Shown piece by piece: positions 1-9,569 of a stretch of 53,279 bases of DNA. The notes under the pieces were generated by a model. It had not been told where the DNA came from, made no database searches, and was given only the letters and a program-made list of their open reading frames with translations. The stretch lies in the NCBI GenBank assembly GCA_034409055.1, contig DAOUMU010000039.1, positions 1-53,279 of the forward strand. Direction: 5' to 3'. Numbering within the stretch: the stretch's first letter is position 1; every line of letters begins with the position of its first letter. The DNA comes from DAOUMU01 sp034409055. GTDB lineage: Bacteria > Chloroflexota > Anaerolineae > 4572-78 > J111. The position numbers and the translations under genes were made by a program.

Positions 1-24
1 GTAAACAATTTTGCTAGAGACCAA

Positions 25-120
25 TTTACGATTTACGACACTGGCCCTGTGGGTTTTGGATTTACGATTAGCTCTGGCAGTGATTTCAATCGTAAATCGG
101 CAATCTGAAATCGTAAATCG
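25..120. repeat. Hairpin of heptanucleotide repeats (TTTACGA / TCGTAAA)
   Basis: Two direct TTTACGA heptamers (25-38) and a third at 60-66 face four degenerate heptamers, TCGTAAA, TCGGCAA, TCTGAAA and TCGTAAA, at 90-117. The two sides are complementary and could fold into an imperfect hairpin. It lies just downstream of the XRE-cupin gene. It belongs to a heptamer-hairpin class seen at several other places in the window with different words. Confidence 0.75.
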
Positions 121-148
121 ATGTAGCCACTTGTCTCACAAAACAAAA

Positions 149-712
149 TCAAAAGATGGCCGGGGTGATAAGCCAAAGGGCAACTGCCGGTTGATCGCCA
201 GGGTTTTCCAGTCGATGTTTAGTGGTTGACCTGAAGTGGACACTATCGCCCGGATAAAGGTCGTAGAAGGTATCACCATACCACAAACGCAGAACTCCCT
301 GGAGAATATAGCCAAATTCTTCACTTTTATGGGCCCGGGTTTCATCCGTGGGTAGAGCCTCTTTTGCCGGGATAATGGTCAAGACGAAAGCTTCAAGGGC
401 GGCGGAAGGAAATTTTGTTGAGCGTAACGAGTAGGTAACTGGAGATCCCTCAAAGTAAAAAGACTCCAAATCATTGTGACGAACAACTTTGGCTGCCTTG
501 ATCGTTTCGGGGAAAAAATCAGTAACTTTGGTTTCTAAGGCGTTGGCAATGGCATACAGGAGACTGATCGAGGGAACGGCTTTATTACGTTCAATTTGGG
601 AGAGGAATCCAGGTGTGCAACCACTTCGTTCGGCTACATCTTCAATCGTCAGATTCTTCTGCAAGCGAAATTCTCGAATCCGCTGTCCGATAACCCGAAT
701 TACTTGCTTCAT
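149..712 (-). CDS. XRE-family transcriptional regulator with C-terminal cupin (PuuR-like)
   Basis: The 187-residue protein has an N-terminal helix-turn-helix of the Cro/C1 (XRE) type at about residues 8-65, with the typical GCTPGFLSQIE recognition region. A small cupin_2 barrel follows at about residues 105-183. This two-domain plan is that of PuuR, the putrescine-responsive repressor, and of many regulators that bind a small effector in the cupin. The gene lies downstream of the binding-protein/kinase/regulator group and on the same strand as the polyamine genes, so control by a polyamine or a related amine is a reasonable inference. The effector cannot be read from the sequence. The ATG is followed directly by the HTH, which supports this start. 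Confidence 0.85.
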   Translation of the reverse strand: MKQVIRVIGQRIREFRLQKNLTIEDVAERSGCTPGFLSQIERNKAVPSISLLYAIANALETKVTDFFPETIKAAKVVRHNDLESFYFEGSPVTYSLRSTKFPSAALEAFVLTIIPAKEALPTDETRAHKSEEFGYILQGVLRLWYGDTFYDLYPGDSVHFRSTTKHRLENPGDQPAVALWLITPAIF

Positions 713-790
713 ATTTTTACTCTAAGTAAAATTATTATATTAGAGGTTGATTTATTTGTCAAAAGTGGGGATTAACGGCGGGGTTTATTT

Positions 791-876
791 ATGAAGGTTA
801 AAAAATTAATTGGGGTAGGCCGGGCATCCCTATGCCCGGCCATCTATTCCTCGATTATTTTCTTAAGTTCCATTAG
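791..876. repeat. Dispersed palindromic element A, copy 1
   Basis: An 86-bp segment matching the reverse complement of 35170-35255 with about four mismatches counted by eye. The centre is a GC-rich hairpin (GCCGGGCAT...ATGCCCGGC) and the ends are AT-rich and imperfectly inverted. It is non-coding and lies between the response regulator and the XRE-cupin gene. Confidence 0.85.
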
Positions 877-883
877 TCGTTTT

Positions 884-932
884 GATCCCATCATGCAGGC
901 AATTGACGACTAAAGTCGTTACTACGAACAGT
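884..932. repeat. Dispersed palindromic element B, partial copy
   Basis: This segment matches 42945-43002 closely, including the near-palindromic arm AACGACTAAAGTCGTT-like block and the flanking ACTACGAACAGT. The left arm is incomplete compared with the copy near 42.9 kb. It directly abuts element A, making a composite. Confidence 0.8.
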
Positions 933-954
933 TTTTAAGCATTCTTTTAGCCAG

Positions 955-1326
955 CTATAGCGGAGGGTATAAACGTTTAGCCAGGTCACGTAACTGGCTG
1001 AAGCTAATAGGCTTAAGGAGAACCAGATCAGCATCTGAGCGAAGGCTCTCGGCCATATGCGGATCGGCGGTGGCCAGGATGACCCGGATATTTTTCAGCC
1101 GCTCATCGGCCCGGATGTGCTGCAGAATGTCTCTACCCGATACATGGGGTAGGTGTAAATCCAGGACGACCATGGCCGGGGCCACGGTATCCAGCCGGGT
1201 CAACGCCTGGATGCCATCTCGAATGATTTCAGTTTCAAATTCGGCCATCCGTAATGCCTGGGCAAAGACGGTTGCCTGTTTCTGATCATCTTCAACAATG
1301 AGGGCCAAAGGTTTTTTTGCTGTCAT
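955..1326 (-). CDS. Single-domain response regulator (CheY-like receiver)
   Basis: The 123-residue protein is a lone receiver domain. The acidic pocket is E12-D13-D14, the phospho-acceptor is D56 in the VVLDLHLP strand, the switch residue is T86 and the conserved lysine is K105 in LLKPIS. There is no output domain, so it should act by protein contact, as CheY/Spo0F-type regulators do. Its ATG overlaps the TGA of the upstream histidine kinase (ATGA, 1323-1326), which indicates translational coupling and a cognate pair. The third member of the group is the PotD-like lipoprotein upstream of the kinase. Confidence 0.93.
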   Translation of the reverse strand: MTAKKPLALIVEDDQKQATVFAQALRMAEFETEIIRDGIQALTRLDTVAPAMVVLDLHLPHVSGRDILQHIRADERLKNIRVILATADPHMAESLRSDADLVLLKPISFSQLRDLAKRLYPPL

Positions 1327-3962
1327 GTGGTTTTCTCCTGTATGGACATTATTGGTAAGCGAATGGTGAAAGTACTGCCATGCCCTAACTCACTGGTCAC
1401 CTTGATGTCTCCTCCCATTAAAACGGTCAGTTGTTTGACAATGGATAAACCCAGCCCCGAGCCGGTATGGCCGCGTGTGGCCGTGCCATCGACCTGGCGG
1501 AAAGGCTCAAAAATGTAAGTTTGAGCATCAGGTGAAATACCAGGACCCGTATCCGACACTGCTATGGCCCAGTGAGTTTTGTCAAGGTAATAAATATATA
1601 TATGCACCCTGCCTTCCTCGGTGAATTTGATGGCGTTACTGACCAGGTTAATCAAGATTTGGCGCAGCCAGTGGGGATCACCGGATAGGGTTGGTGGTAT
1701 ATCGGGGGCGATATCACTGGTCAGTTCTAGACCCTTGGCTCGGGCTACCACACCTAACATGGAATGGACATCATCAACCAGGGCGGTTGGAGCAAAGGAT
1801 GTAAGCGTAATGGCCACTTTACCGGCTTCGATGCGGGCCTGGTCCAGCAGGTTGTTGATAAAGGTCAGGAGTTGGCCGGTACTGTCGATGATTTCTTTGG
1901 TAGCCTCCCGTTGTTCATTGTTCAACTGACCATAGACACCCTCTTGCAGCATTTCGGTGTAGCCAAGAATACCGCCAAGGGGGGTGCGTAAATCGTGGCT
2001 AACATTGGCCAAAAGCTGGGTTTTGAAGCGTGAAGCTTCCAGGGCCTGGTCACGAGCCAAAGCCAGGGCTGCCTCGCTCCGCTTGAGATCGGTGATGTCA
2101 GTAATGACACCCAAAACCTGAGTGGCCACACCATTTTCACTTATAATCGGACGCTTAATGGTCTGTCGCCAAAATATCTGACCGTCTCTAATCACTTGCT
2201 CTTCAGGAATGAATAACTCTTCAAGCGAGTCCAGCACTGTCAGATCGTCTTGGTGATATTTCTCTACCAGTTCGCGGTTGAGATTGAAAGCCGCATCGGT
2301 CTTGCCGGTCAACAGTTCCACCGTGGTATTATAAGCTTTGGCAAAGGCCTGATTAGCCAGGGTGAAGCGTCCTTCACGATCCTTGGCAAAAATAAAGTGA
2401 GGATTGATATCGATCACTTGCTGCAGGAATGCTCGCTGCTGTTGCAGCTTTTTCTCGGCCCGCTTGCGTTCGGAAATGTCGCCAACCACCCCATAAACAA
2501 TCAAACTCTGTCGCTCGGCGTCTCTTTTTACGCGTCCACTATCACGCACCCAAATGATCTGGCCATCAGCTTTGACCAGACGATACTCTACTTCATTGTT
2601 TTGACCCTCGGCGAACCGAGCCACTTGAGCAGCCGCGGCTTCTCTGTCTTCGGGATGGATGACAGTTGAGGGCCAGAAATTCCAATCAGCGATAAACTTT
2701 TCCTGGGGATAGCCGGTTAACGTTTCAACATTAGGGGAAAGATAGTGATTTATCCGGCGTCCATCCGCCGTGATCTCGGTCATGTAGATGTGATCGCTAA
2801 TAGAAGAGATCACCTGGCGGAAACGCTCTTCACTTTCCTTCAGGGCCTGAGTGCGTTCGGCTATCTGGATCTCGCGGTCACGCAGGCGGTTAACCATTTC
2901 ATTAAACGCTTCGGCGACCTGGCCCACTTCATCCTGTCGGACCAGATCAATCTGATGATGCAAATCGCCATGCCCAATGCGAACCGCCCCGGCCCGGAGG
3001 CGCTCCATTGGTCTTAAGATCAGTCGTCCCAGGAAACGACTGGTGACCAGCATCACTACCAGTCCAAACAGGGCCATGCCTCCACCCAGCATGAGTAAAG
3101 CGGTGCGACTGGTGGCAAAGGCTTCTGCCTCGGCGATTTCGGTGATAACCACCCAGGGGGTTTCAGCCACAGGACTGGTCACACCGACGACCTGAGTTCC
3201 TTCAAAATTTATATAGGAGCCACTCCACTTTTGGTTAGGGGCCTGCAAAAACCCAATCATCTCCGGTCGTTCTTGGAGGGTGGTCTTAGCCAGGGCTACC
3301 TTGGGGTTGGTATGGGCCACAATTTGTCCCTCCCGGTTGACCACATAGGCCTGGCCGGTTTCACCAAAATAAAGGTCAGCGACCACCTCCCACAATACGT
3401 TCATCCGTAGCCGGGCGGCCACTACGCCTCCATCTGAAGCCGGAACAGATATGATCAAATAGGGCTGACTGGCCGAGGAAATCTGTACACTGCTCAAGTA
3501 GAGCCGGCCGGCCTTGCTCTCAGTAAACCATCTTGATTGGGGAATGGTGAACAGATTGGCCAGCAGCGGTGCATCTTGATAAGCACCGGCAAACACCTCT
3601 CCTTCCGTATCCAGACGAATAATTTCTAGCAAGGCCGGGCTTTGCTGGAGCAAGTCACCCATAATCTGGGGGCGTGTTTCCAGAACGTCACGTTCCAGCA
3701 AGCTAACTAAAATCAGGCTGTTTTGGGTACGTTGAATGAAGGCGGCCACCGTTTCAGCCGCATAACGAGCCGCTTCCTCCTGGCGGCCTTGCCAGGTATG
3801 CTGCTCGTTTTCTAAGATAAAAGAGAACACAGCCGTACCGATGACCAGGAGGGTAATCAGCAACATCCCCCCCAACAGGGTCAAGAGTCGCCAACGTAAA
3901 CTCTGTCTGGGTTTCTGATAACTTATTGGCTCAGTCAGGCTCTGTTGTTTTCCGTTGTGCAC
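1323..3962 (-). CDS. Membrane sensor histidine kinase: Cache-HAMP-PAS-PAS-HisKA-HATPase
   Basis: This 879-residue sensor kinase has a first membrane helix at about 26-50, an extracytoplasmic double-Cache-like sensor at about 60-275, and a second helix at about 287-309. HAMP follows at about 312-364, then two PAS/PAC modules at about 378-495 and 505-625. HisKA carries the phospho-acceptor H656 in SHDLRTPL. The HATPase domain has an N box (NLVSNAIKF) and G boxes DTGPG and GSGLGL. It phosphorylates its partner receiver, with which it overlaps by 4 bp. The start is GTG with AGGAG six bases upstream. It begins 28 bp after the PotD-like lipoprotein gene, suggesting that the binding protein feeds the Cache sensor, though that link is inferred. 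Confidence 0.93.
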   Translation of the reverse strand: MHNGKQQSLTEPISYQKPRQSLRWRLLTLLGGMLLITLLVIGTAVFSFILENEQHTWQGRQEEAARYAAETVAAFIQRTQNSLILVSLLERDVLETRPQIMGDLLQQSPALLEIIRLDTEGEVFAGAYQDAPLLANLFTIPQSRWFTESKAGRLYLSSVQISSASQPYLIISVPASDGGVVAARLRMNVLWEVVADLYFGETGQAYVVNREGQIVAHTNPKVALAKTTLQERPEMIGFLQAPNQKWSGSYINFEGTQVVGVTSPVAETPWVVITEIAEAEAFATSRTALLMLGGGMALFGLVVMLVTSRFLGRLILRPMERLRAGAVRIGHGDLHHQIDLVRQDEVGQVAEAFNEMVNRLRDREIQIAERTQALKESEERFRQVISSISDHIYMTEITADGRRINHYLSPNVETLTGYPQEKFIADWNFWPSTVIHPEDREAAAAQVARFAEGQNNEVEYRLVKADGQIIWVRDSGRVKRDAERQSLIVYGVVGDISERKRAEKKLQQQRAFLQQVIDINPHFIFAKDREGRFTLANQAFAKAYNTTVELLTGKTDAAFNLNRELVEKYHQDDLTVLDSLEELFIPEEQVIRDGQIFWRQTIKRPIISENGVATQVLGVITDITDLKRSEAALALARDQALEASRFKTQLLANVSHDLRTPLGGILGYTEMLQEGVYGQLNNEQREATKEIIDSTGQLLTFINNLLDQARIEAGKVAITLTSFAPTALVDDVHSMLGVVARAKGLELTSDIAPDIPPTLSGDPHWLRQILINLVSNAIKFTEEGRVHIYIYYLDKTHWAIAVSDTGPGISPDAQTYIFEPFRQVDGTATRGHTGSGLGLSIVKQLTVLMGGDIKVTSELGHGSTFTIRLPIMSIQEKTT

Positions 3963-3990
3963 GCTCTACTCCTAAAACTACCATACGTGC

Positions 3991-5127
3991 CTACTGACCT
4001 GTTGTCTTGAAACGCTCCCAGATTTCATTGTATAGCTTATTTGCTTCTAAATCAAGGGGCAAAATAGTCTCAGCGTTTTTTAACTGCCCGTTGGTAGGAA
4101 AAATGGTCGGGTTGTTTAAAATCTCAGGCTCGATGAGGGCATAAGCTGCCTCGTTGGGGCTGGCATAGCGATTCTGGTTGACAATCTGGGCACTGATTTT
4201 CGGCTCCAGCAGAAAATTTAAAAAGAGCTCGGCCGTGTACTTGCGGGGACTATTGGCCGGAATGACAAAGTTATCGCCCCACAATATGAGACCTTCCTCG
4301 GGTAAGACATAAATGATCGCCTCGTTCTCTGCCTGGCCGTACAGCACGTCCTCACTCCAACCCACCAATGCCACCACCTCCCCGCTGGTGAGCAAGGGCA
4401 CAGCGGCTTCGGCATGCACGTCGACAAAAGTGATCTCCGGCTTGATCTCGAGCAAATGTTGTAGGGCTGCTTCCAATTCGTCGGGGTTGGTTGAGTTAAT
4501 GGAGTATCCTAGAGACTTAAGGGACAGGCCCAGTATGTCGCGCGGCTGATCTCGGATAGCGATCTTCCCGGCGTTCAACTCCCACAAATCGGCCCAGCGG
4601 GTGATGGGTGTTGCCACTAAATCACTACGGACGATCAGACCAGTGGTGCCCCAGTTAAAAGGAATTGAATGCATATTATTCGGATCATAGACTAAATCTT
4701 TGAAGTTAGGGGCAATATGCTCAAAGTTGGGCACATTGTCGTAGTTGATCTCAGCCAGCAGCTCATCTGCCACGGCTATGGGGACCAAGTTGTTGTCAAG
4801 AACAACGACGTCATATACTTCTCCTGCTTTTATATTGGCCAAAGCCTCTTCTTGGGTCTCATAAACCCGATAGGTAACCTTGACCCCATACTTCTCGGTG
4901 AAGGCAGCCAGAACGGATTGGGGCATGTCTTCTACCCAGTCATAAAAAATCAACTCTTTGGCCAGCGGTGGGGGCGAAGGGGTGGGGGTGGCTAATGATG
5001 GTGTGGGCGTACCGCAGGCAGCCAACAGAGTTAACATCAAGATAACCAACATGGTCGGGCGTAACTTGTAGCCTATCGCCATCAGACCAGGTATTCGTGA
5101 TTTGAGATTATTAACTATGAGTTCCAT
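3991..5127 (-). CDS. PotD-like polyamine-type extracellular solute-binding lipoprotein (1)
   Basis: The 378-residue protein starts with a signal peptide and lipobox ending LLAAC, with C38 as the lipidated cysteine. A Thr/Pro-rich tether follows. The body resembles spermidine/putrescine-binding proteins: ELIFYDW start of the mature fold, VYDVVVLDN, and WGTTGLIVR near residue 160. AAGGAAG lies upstream of the ATG. It is a clear paralogue of the lipoprotein at 13929-15023. No ABC permease or ATPase is nearby. It sits directly upstream of a Cache histidine kinase, so it may serve as a ligand-presenting subunit of a sensory system rather than of a transporter. Polyamine specificity is inferred from fold and neighbours. 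Confidence 0.85.
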   Translation of the reverse strand: MELIVNNLKSRIPGLMAIGYKLRPTMLVILMLTLLAACGTPTPSLATPTPSPPPLAKELIFYDWVEDMPQSVLAAFTEKYGVKVTYRVYETQEEALANIKAGEVYDVVVLDNNLVPIAVADELLAEINYDNVPNFEHIAPNFKDLVYDPNNMHSIPFNWGTTGLIVRSDLVATPITRWADLWELNAGKIAIRDQPRDILGLSLKSLGYSINSTNPDELEAALQHLLEIKPEITFVDVHAEAAVPLLTSGEVVALVGWSEDVLYGQAENEAIIYVLPEEGLILWGDNFVIPANSPRKYTAELFLNFLLEPKISAQIVNQNRYASPNEAAYALIEPEILNNPTIFPTNGQLKNAETILPLDLEANKLYNEIWERFKTTGQ

Positions 5128-5173
5128 ATTATGACTTCCTTGTAGATTCTGTAGGGGGCAACAACATCGTGCC

Positions 5174-5251
5174 CCTTCCCGGAAGCCGGTTTCGAGACAA
5201 TTTGCTTGAATTATGAGATGATTCTGGCCTAAAATTAAGCTTCCGGGAAGG
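5174..5251. repeat. Intergenic inverted repeat with perfect 13-bp arms
   Basis: CCTTCCCGGAAGC (5174-5186) and its exact complement GCTTCCGGGAAGG (5239-5251) flank a 52-bp loop in the 233-bp gap between the large transporter-like gene and the lipoprotein gene. No T-run follows in either direction, so it is not an obvious terminator. It could be another small palindromic element or an operator. Confidence 0.6.
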
Positions 5252-5360
5252 TCTCACCAGGTCACCATCATTTTGACCAATACACCTCCTTGTAGATTCG
5301 GTTTGTGAATAGCAAGATAAATCCTGGACTCCATATCTTCAAGCCTGTCGGCCAGAAGGA

Positions 5361-8300
5361 TCAAACCTTCATCGATTGTTGTTGTAAATTATTGACTAAA
5401 CTGTTCGCTGACCGATTGAGTGCATGCGCATGGCGCAGTTGACGGACCAGGATTTGCATAATCCGTCGGGCGACCACGCTATGATCGTCTATCAACTCAT
5501 AAAACGGTTCCTGTTCGAGGCGGAGTAAACGGGTTTTCTCCAGAGCGGTGACCGAGGCCGAGCGCGGGCCGGGATCAAGGATAGAAAACTCACCGAAAAC
5601 ATCCTGCTTACCCATTGTGGCCAGAGTTCGGACCCCATCATGAACCTGGACCTGCCCATCGATAATGATGTACAGGGCACTACCCGGTTCTCCTTTTTCA
5701 ATGATTGTTTGACCCGTTTTTACTTCTAACTCTTCAAGAACAGCCGCCACTTCGGCCAGAACGTCGTCCGGGGTTTCGGAGAATAAACTGACTGCTTTTA
5801 AGAAGATAACTCTTTCAACCAGCGATAGCATGACTCTATCTCCCTTTTGTCCGGTTTCCAGCCACTTGACGGCCCTGATGACCTGGGGGCTGGGGTCCCG
5901 GGCCAATCGGTCAACACAGTGATGATACAGGACCGGATCCAGCATAAACAACGTCCAAACGGCCGTTTCCCTGACTAAAGGATCAGCCTCAGATAAGGCC
6001 GAAACGATCGTCTCAGAAAGTTCCACAGCCGATAAACGGGCGATAGTGTCAAGCGCACAGGCCTTGGTCCAGGGATTTAGCCACTCATTGGGTCTGGACA
6101 TGATCTCTCGGAGACGCTGTTGGCGGCCCAGTTTTTCTTGAGGAAAATGAGTATGTAGATGCTGTAAACGGTGGGGCGGCGTCAGATCATCGAATAGGGG
6201 GAGCAACATCTCTTTCAGCTTTGGCGAGACAAGGGTATCAATGACTTCCAGGGCATAAGCCTTTTTTGTATCTGAAATATGGCCGTTTAAAGTGTGGATT
6301 CCAAGTGTATTCCGTACTTGGAGAATCACCTGGCGATCGTAGATAAAGGAGAGCAGTAACAAGAGGCGAGCACGATGCTGGACCAGATTATTATTTAAGG
6401 CTGTTTTGAGCAATGAAACCGCCTCATCATCGCCTATATCAATCAGTGTGGCCAGTGTCCAGGCAGCCTGGGCAATCTCGGTCCTGATTTTTTGCAGAAT
6501 AATGATTTTTTCTTGATCCTCTGCCCTATACCGGCATTGGCTGAGCGCCATCAAAATGTGGGAACGAACCTGGGGGTCGGGAAAATTAAGTTTGTCTTTT
6601 AAGAGGGCTATGGCCTCGGGTCCCCGAATCCGACCACAAGTTTGAATCAGCCGGATCAGAGTTTGCCGATCCCGACGCGCTTTGAAGAAGACTTTTTTTA
6701 GCTCCGGTATAACCGGCTCGCCACCGGCAACCAGCGCCGCCATAGCGGTTGTTCGCAGCTTGGCTGAAGCCAGGCATTCAATTACCGCTGGCCATACCTC
6801 AGGCCGTAGCAACTTCTTGGCCGCGAACAAGGCCGCCCGCTGCACCTCTGATTCATCATCTCTCAATAATTTCAATAAGAGCTGAGAAAAATTATGGTTA
6901 TCCGTCTCGCCGATAACCTGCGCTGCAAATTTTCGTTCAGCCGGATTGGCAGAATGTACCAGTTCCACCAACGCCTGACCTGCGATCGGAACCTGGTTGC
7001 CGTTACCACCACTATTGCGCAACAAGCCCACCATTGCCCCCAGTCTGACTTGGGGAGCAGGGTCTTCAAGATAAGCGCAAATTTCTTCAAACACGGAGGG
7101 ACCGCCAAGCGTGGCCAAAGTGCGTAAGGCCACGCCTCGAACCGAGGCGGTTGTTTCATATTTCAGGGTGTACTTGATGGCTGGTATAACAGAGGTCATG
7201 CCAAACCGTTCGATCCTGTGTAGCGCCTCTAACCTTATTTCCGTTGCCGGATGTCCCAGTAACTCTTGCAAAAATATTGGCAGCGATTCAGGTTCGATTT
7301 CTTCCAACATATTCAAGGCATAAATGACGACCCCCACATGCGGACTGACCAGACTTTGTTTCAAGGCAGCTACACTCGAGCCATCTGTTGTGAAGACCGG
7401 CGAGTCACCTAACCGGCGTTTGGCCAGCCCTTGCAGCAGCATGGTCGGATAGGTTCGGTTTAACATCACCACCACGCCCAGCCAGGCAGCCAGGATAACC
7501 AGTAAAAGATAGGCGATTTGAACGGCCCCAAGGGCAAAGATGGCGTTTAAGGCCAGGAGAAGGACCCCGGCCAGACCACCGGCAATCGGCTTGATCATAC
7601 TTTCGACCACCGTCTGGGCTCGTAATTGCTGGTTAGCCGGCAGAGGTTCGTAAAGAACCTGCCAGGCAGCCCGGTTGATGGTATAGGCCAGTACCTCATT
7701 CAGTAACTTGGTGATAACCACCAACCAGAAAAGGATGACCAGGGCTTCAAAGAAGGTGCCCACGACAGCTACCAGGCCAACCCCGGCCACCAGAGCGACC
7801 GGCATCGCCAGCAAGCCCAATCGCAGCCCATAACGGCTGATAAACCGACCTGAGATAAAAGCCCCGGTCACCATGGTCAGCATACCGGCCAGACCGAAAA
7901 AGACTCCGAGGAAACTGGCCAACTGATCAGGGTCAAAGAATTGAGACTCAAGCCGGTCGTAAAAAGCATTATCTAAAGCATAAAAAGCCAGCGCGTAAAG
8001 CGCGGCAAAGGCAAAAATCAGGACGATGTAGCGATTTTTAAACAGATTGGTCAGCGATGATTTTCCGTTCCTGGTTTCTTGCTCTTTAGCTTCCTCATCC
8101 GGGGTTGAGATCTGATTGGCAAACGAGCGAAAAATATGAGTTTGCACCACCAGGGCCCCGGTAAAACTGGCCGCAGCGACAAACAGCAGGTTAGGTGTGC
8201 CAACCAGATTGACGAACGTGGGAATGAAAAACCCGGTGAGCGACTCGGACAAGGTCAGACCGATGCCGATCAAGCCGAATAGCCGTTTACCCTGGCGGAC

Positions 8301-8717
8301 ATTAAACAGGCGAACTGCCAGGCTCCAAAAACCAAGGTTAGCCAGGGCCCAACTCGCCTCATACCAGATAGCCAAGCCAACCAGTGGCCATCTGGCCTGA
8401 GTTAACTGCAGTAAGAGGCGAAATAGGCAGAGGGATAGGGCCAGGATCAGTAGGTTGATGGTGGCAAATTTTGAAAATGAAACCCGTTTCTCCAGGGAGG
8501 TATAAATGAAACCACTCAAGGTGGTGATAATGGCAAACCCGATGTAGACATAGGGGATGGCTTGGGCATCAAACTCGGCCAGAAACAAACTGTAGGCAGC
8601 CGTTTCGGTCACCAGGTTGGGAATGCCCATGAACAAAGCATAGATCAACAGCCAGCCTACCAGCCGGCCTTCACCGGGTCGAATATTCAATGCCGAGAAC
8701 AGATTTAGTCGATTCAT
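5361..8717 (-). CDS. NTT/MFS-like membrane protein fused to HEAT repeats and a cyclic-nucleotide-binding domain
   Basis: This 1118-residue fusion has about twelve hydrophobic segments over residues 15-430, resembling ATP/ADP-translocase (NTT) or MFS carriers, including the KRLFGLIG region. A long run of HEAT-type helical repeats fills about 440-960. A C-terminal cyclic-nucleotide-binding domain at about 970-1090 keeps a phosphate-binding cassette with FGE at 1041-1043 and PRSA with R1052. Such proteins occur in several bacterial phyla, but the substrate is unknown to me. The cNMP domain suggests gating by cAMP or cGMP, and the HEAT array suggests a protein-interaction scaffold. It follows the two amine methyltransferase genes by 66 bp, so it may move their product or a precursor. 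That is inference. Confidence 0.85.
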   Translation of the reverse strand: MNRLNLFSALNIRPGEGRLVGWLLIYALFMGIPNLVTETAAYSLFLAEFDAQAIPYVYIGFAIITTLSGFIYTSLEKRVSFSKFATINLLILALSLCLFRLLLQLTQARWPLVGLAIWYEASWALANLGFWSLAVRLFNVRQGKRLFGLIGIGLTLSESLTGFFIPTFVNLVGTPNLLFVAAASFTGALVVQTHIFRSFANQISTPDEEAKEQETRNGKSSLTNLFKNRYIVLIFAFAALYALAFYALDNAFYDRLESQFFDPDQLASFLGVFFGLAGMLTMVTGAFISGRFISRYGLRLGLLAMPVALVAGVGLVAVVGTFFEALVILFWLVVITKLLNEVLAYTINRAAWQVLYEPLPANQQLRAQTVVESMIKPIAGGLAGVLLLALNAIFALGAVQIAYLLLVILAAWLGVVVMLNRTYPTMLLQGLAKRRLGDSPVFTTDGSSVAALKQSLVSPHVGVVIYALNMLEEIEPESLPIFLQELLGHPATEIRLEALHRIERFGMTSVIPAIKYTLKYETTASVRGVALRTLATLGGPSVFEEICAYLEDPAPQVRLGAMVGLLRNSGGNGNQVPIAGQALVELVHSANPAERKFAAQVIGETDNHNFSQLLLKLLRDDESEVQRAALFAAKKLLRPEVWPAVIECLASAKLRTTAMAALVAGGEPVIPELKKVFFKARRDRQTLIRLIQTCGRIRGPEAIALLKDKLNFPDPQVRSHILMALSQCRYRAEDQEKIIILQKIRTEIAQAAWTLATLIDIGDDEAVSLLKTALNNNLVQHRARLLLLLSFIYDRQVILQVRNTLGIHTLNGHISDTKKAYALEVIDTLVSPKLKEMLLPLFDDLTPPHRLQHLHTHFPQEKLGRQQRLREIMSRPNEWLNPWTKACALDTIARLSAVELSETIVSALSEADPLVRETAVWTLFMLDPVLYHHCVDRLARDPSPQVIRAVKWLETGQKGDRVMLSLVERVIFLKAVSLFSETPDDVLAEVAAVLEELEVKTGQTIIEKGEPGSALYIIIDGQVQVHDGVRTLATMGKQDVFGEFSILDPGPRSASVTALEKTRLLRLEQEPFYELIDDHSVVARRIMQILVRQLRHAHALNRSANSLVNNLQQQSMKV

Positions 8718-8783
8718 CTACATTTCCAGACTGGGCGCGTCGTCTCCGATTATCAATAAACACGCCAGAGATGGTATAATCGG

Positions 8784-9554
8784 TTAGTTAATCAGTTTAC
8801 GGGCGGTCGCACTGGCGACGCCGGAGTAGCCCCGTTGCCCGGGGGCGTCCAGTTTCTCAAGACGGAAAGTGTCAGGGTCGTAACCGGCGGCCATGTAGCC
8901 CCGGTAGATATCCTCGTCGCTCAAATCCACACAGGGAAAACAGTTTTGGCCGACAATGTATCCACTTGTGCCTGTCAGCACGCTGATTAACAGCCATCCC
9001 CCTGGCCTGACCAGGGTGCTGATGTTGCGCATAATCTGCACCCATTCAGGGACCGACTTAGCGACGGTATCGGTAACGGCCTGGGCCACAACCAGATCAT
9101 ATTGGGGAGCGTTCTGGCCCAACGGCGCCTTGGCCAGGGCGTCGCAAGGAGTTAAACAGGTCACTTTTCGACGCATGTCAGCCGCCCGCTGCGCCACCGC
9201 TGCGGGTGTGGTTGGTTGGCCCTCTTTCTCAAGGGCCAATTGAATGTAGGGATCCCAATTAAAGGCGTCCGCTTCGTTATCCAGCCAACGGCGCACTTCG
9301 TCCAGGCTGGCTGCGACGTAATCACAGAAGTGAATCTCGCGGGATTGAGAGGCCAAGGCTGCCACCGCAAACAGGGTTGGTCCGCCACCAAATTCAAGGG
9401 TGAGTAGATCGGGTGGCATATCACGCAGGGCCTTGACCATAAACTCTACGACAAATTTATCCTCAATTTCTGGTTCAACCAGGTAATACTCGTTGAGGTA
9501 TTCCCTGGGGTCGAAGTCTACGGTGTATTTACTGTCAGGATCAGGTGTGCTCAT
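8784..9554 (-). CDS. NNMT/PNMT/TEMT-family SAM-dependent amine methyltransferase (b)
   Basis: The 256-residue protein matches the animal-type family of nicotinamide, indolethylamine and phenylethanolamine N-methyltransferases. The N-terminal DFDPREYLNEYY motif (residues 13-24) is the family hallmark. The AdoMet loop is EFGGGPT (54-60), FCDY (76-79) follows, and a PGGWLL strand lies further on. The family transfers a methyl group from AdoMet to an amine (or thioether) nitrogen or sulfur. It lies 15 bp downstream of a paralogue and in one run with a spermidine-synthase-like gene, so an amine derived from polyamine metabolism is a plausible acceptor. The substrate is not determinable here. Confidence 0.87.
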   Translation of the reverse strand: MSTPDPDSKYTVDFDPREYLNEYYLVEPEIEDKFVVEFMVKALRDMPPDLLTLEFGGGPTLFAVAALASQSREIHFCDYVAASLDEVRRWLDNEADAFNWDPYIQLALEKEGQPTTPAAVAQRAADMRRKVTCLTPCDALAKAPLGQNAPQYDLVVAQAVTDTVAKSVPEWVQIMRNISTLVRPGGWLLISVLTGTSGYIVGQNCFPCVDLSDEDIYRGYMAAGYDPDTFRLEKLDAPGQRGYSGVASATARKLIN

Positions 9555-9569
9555 GGGTTTAGTTCCGTT

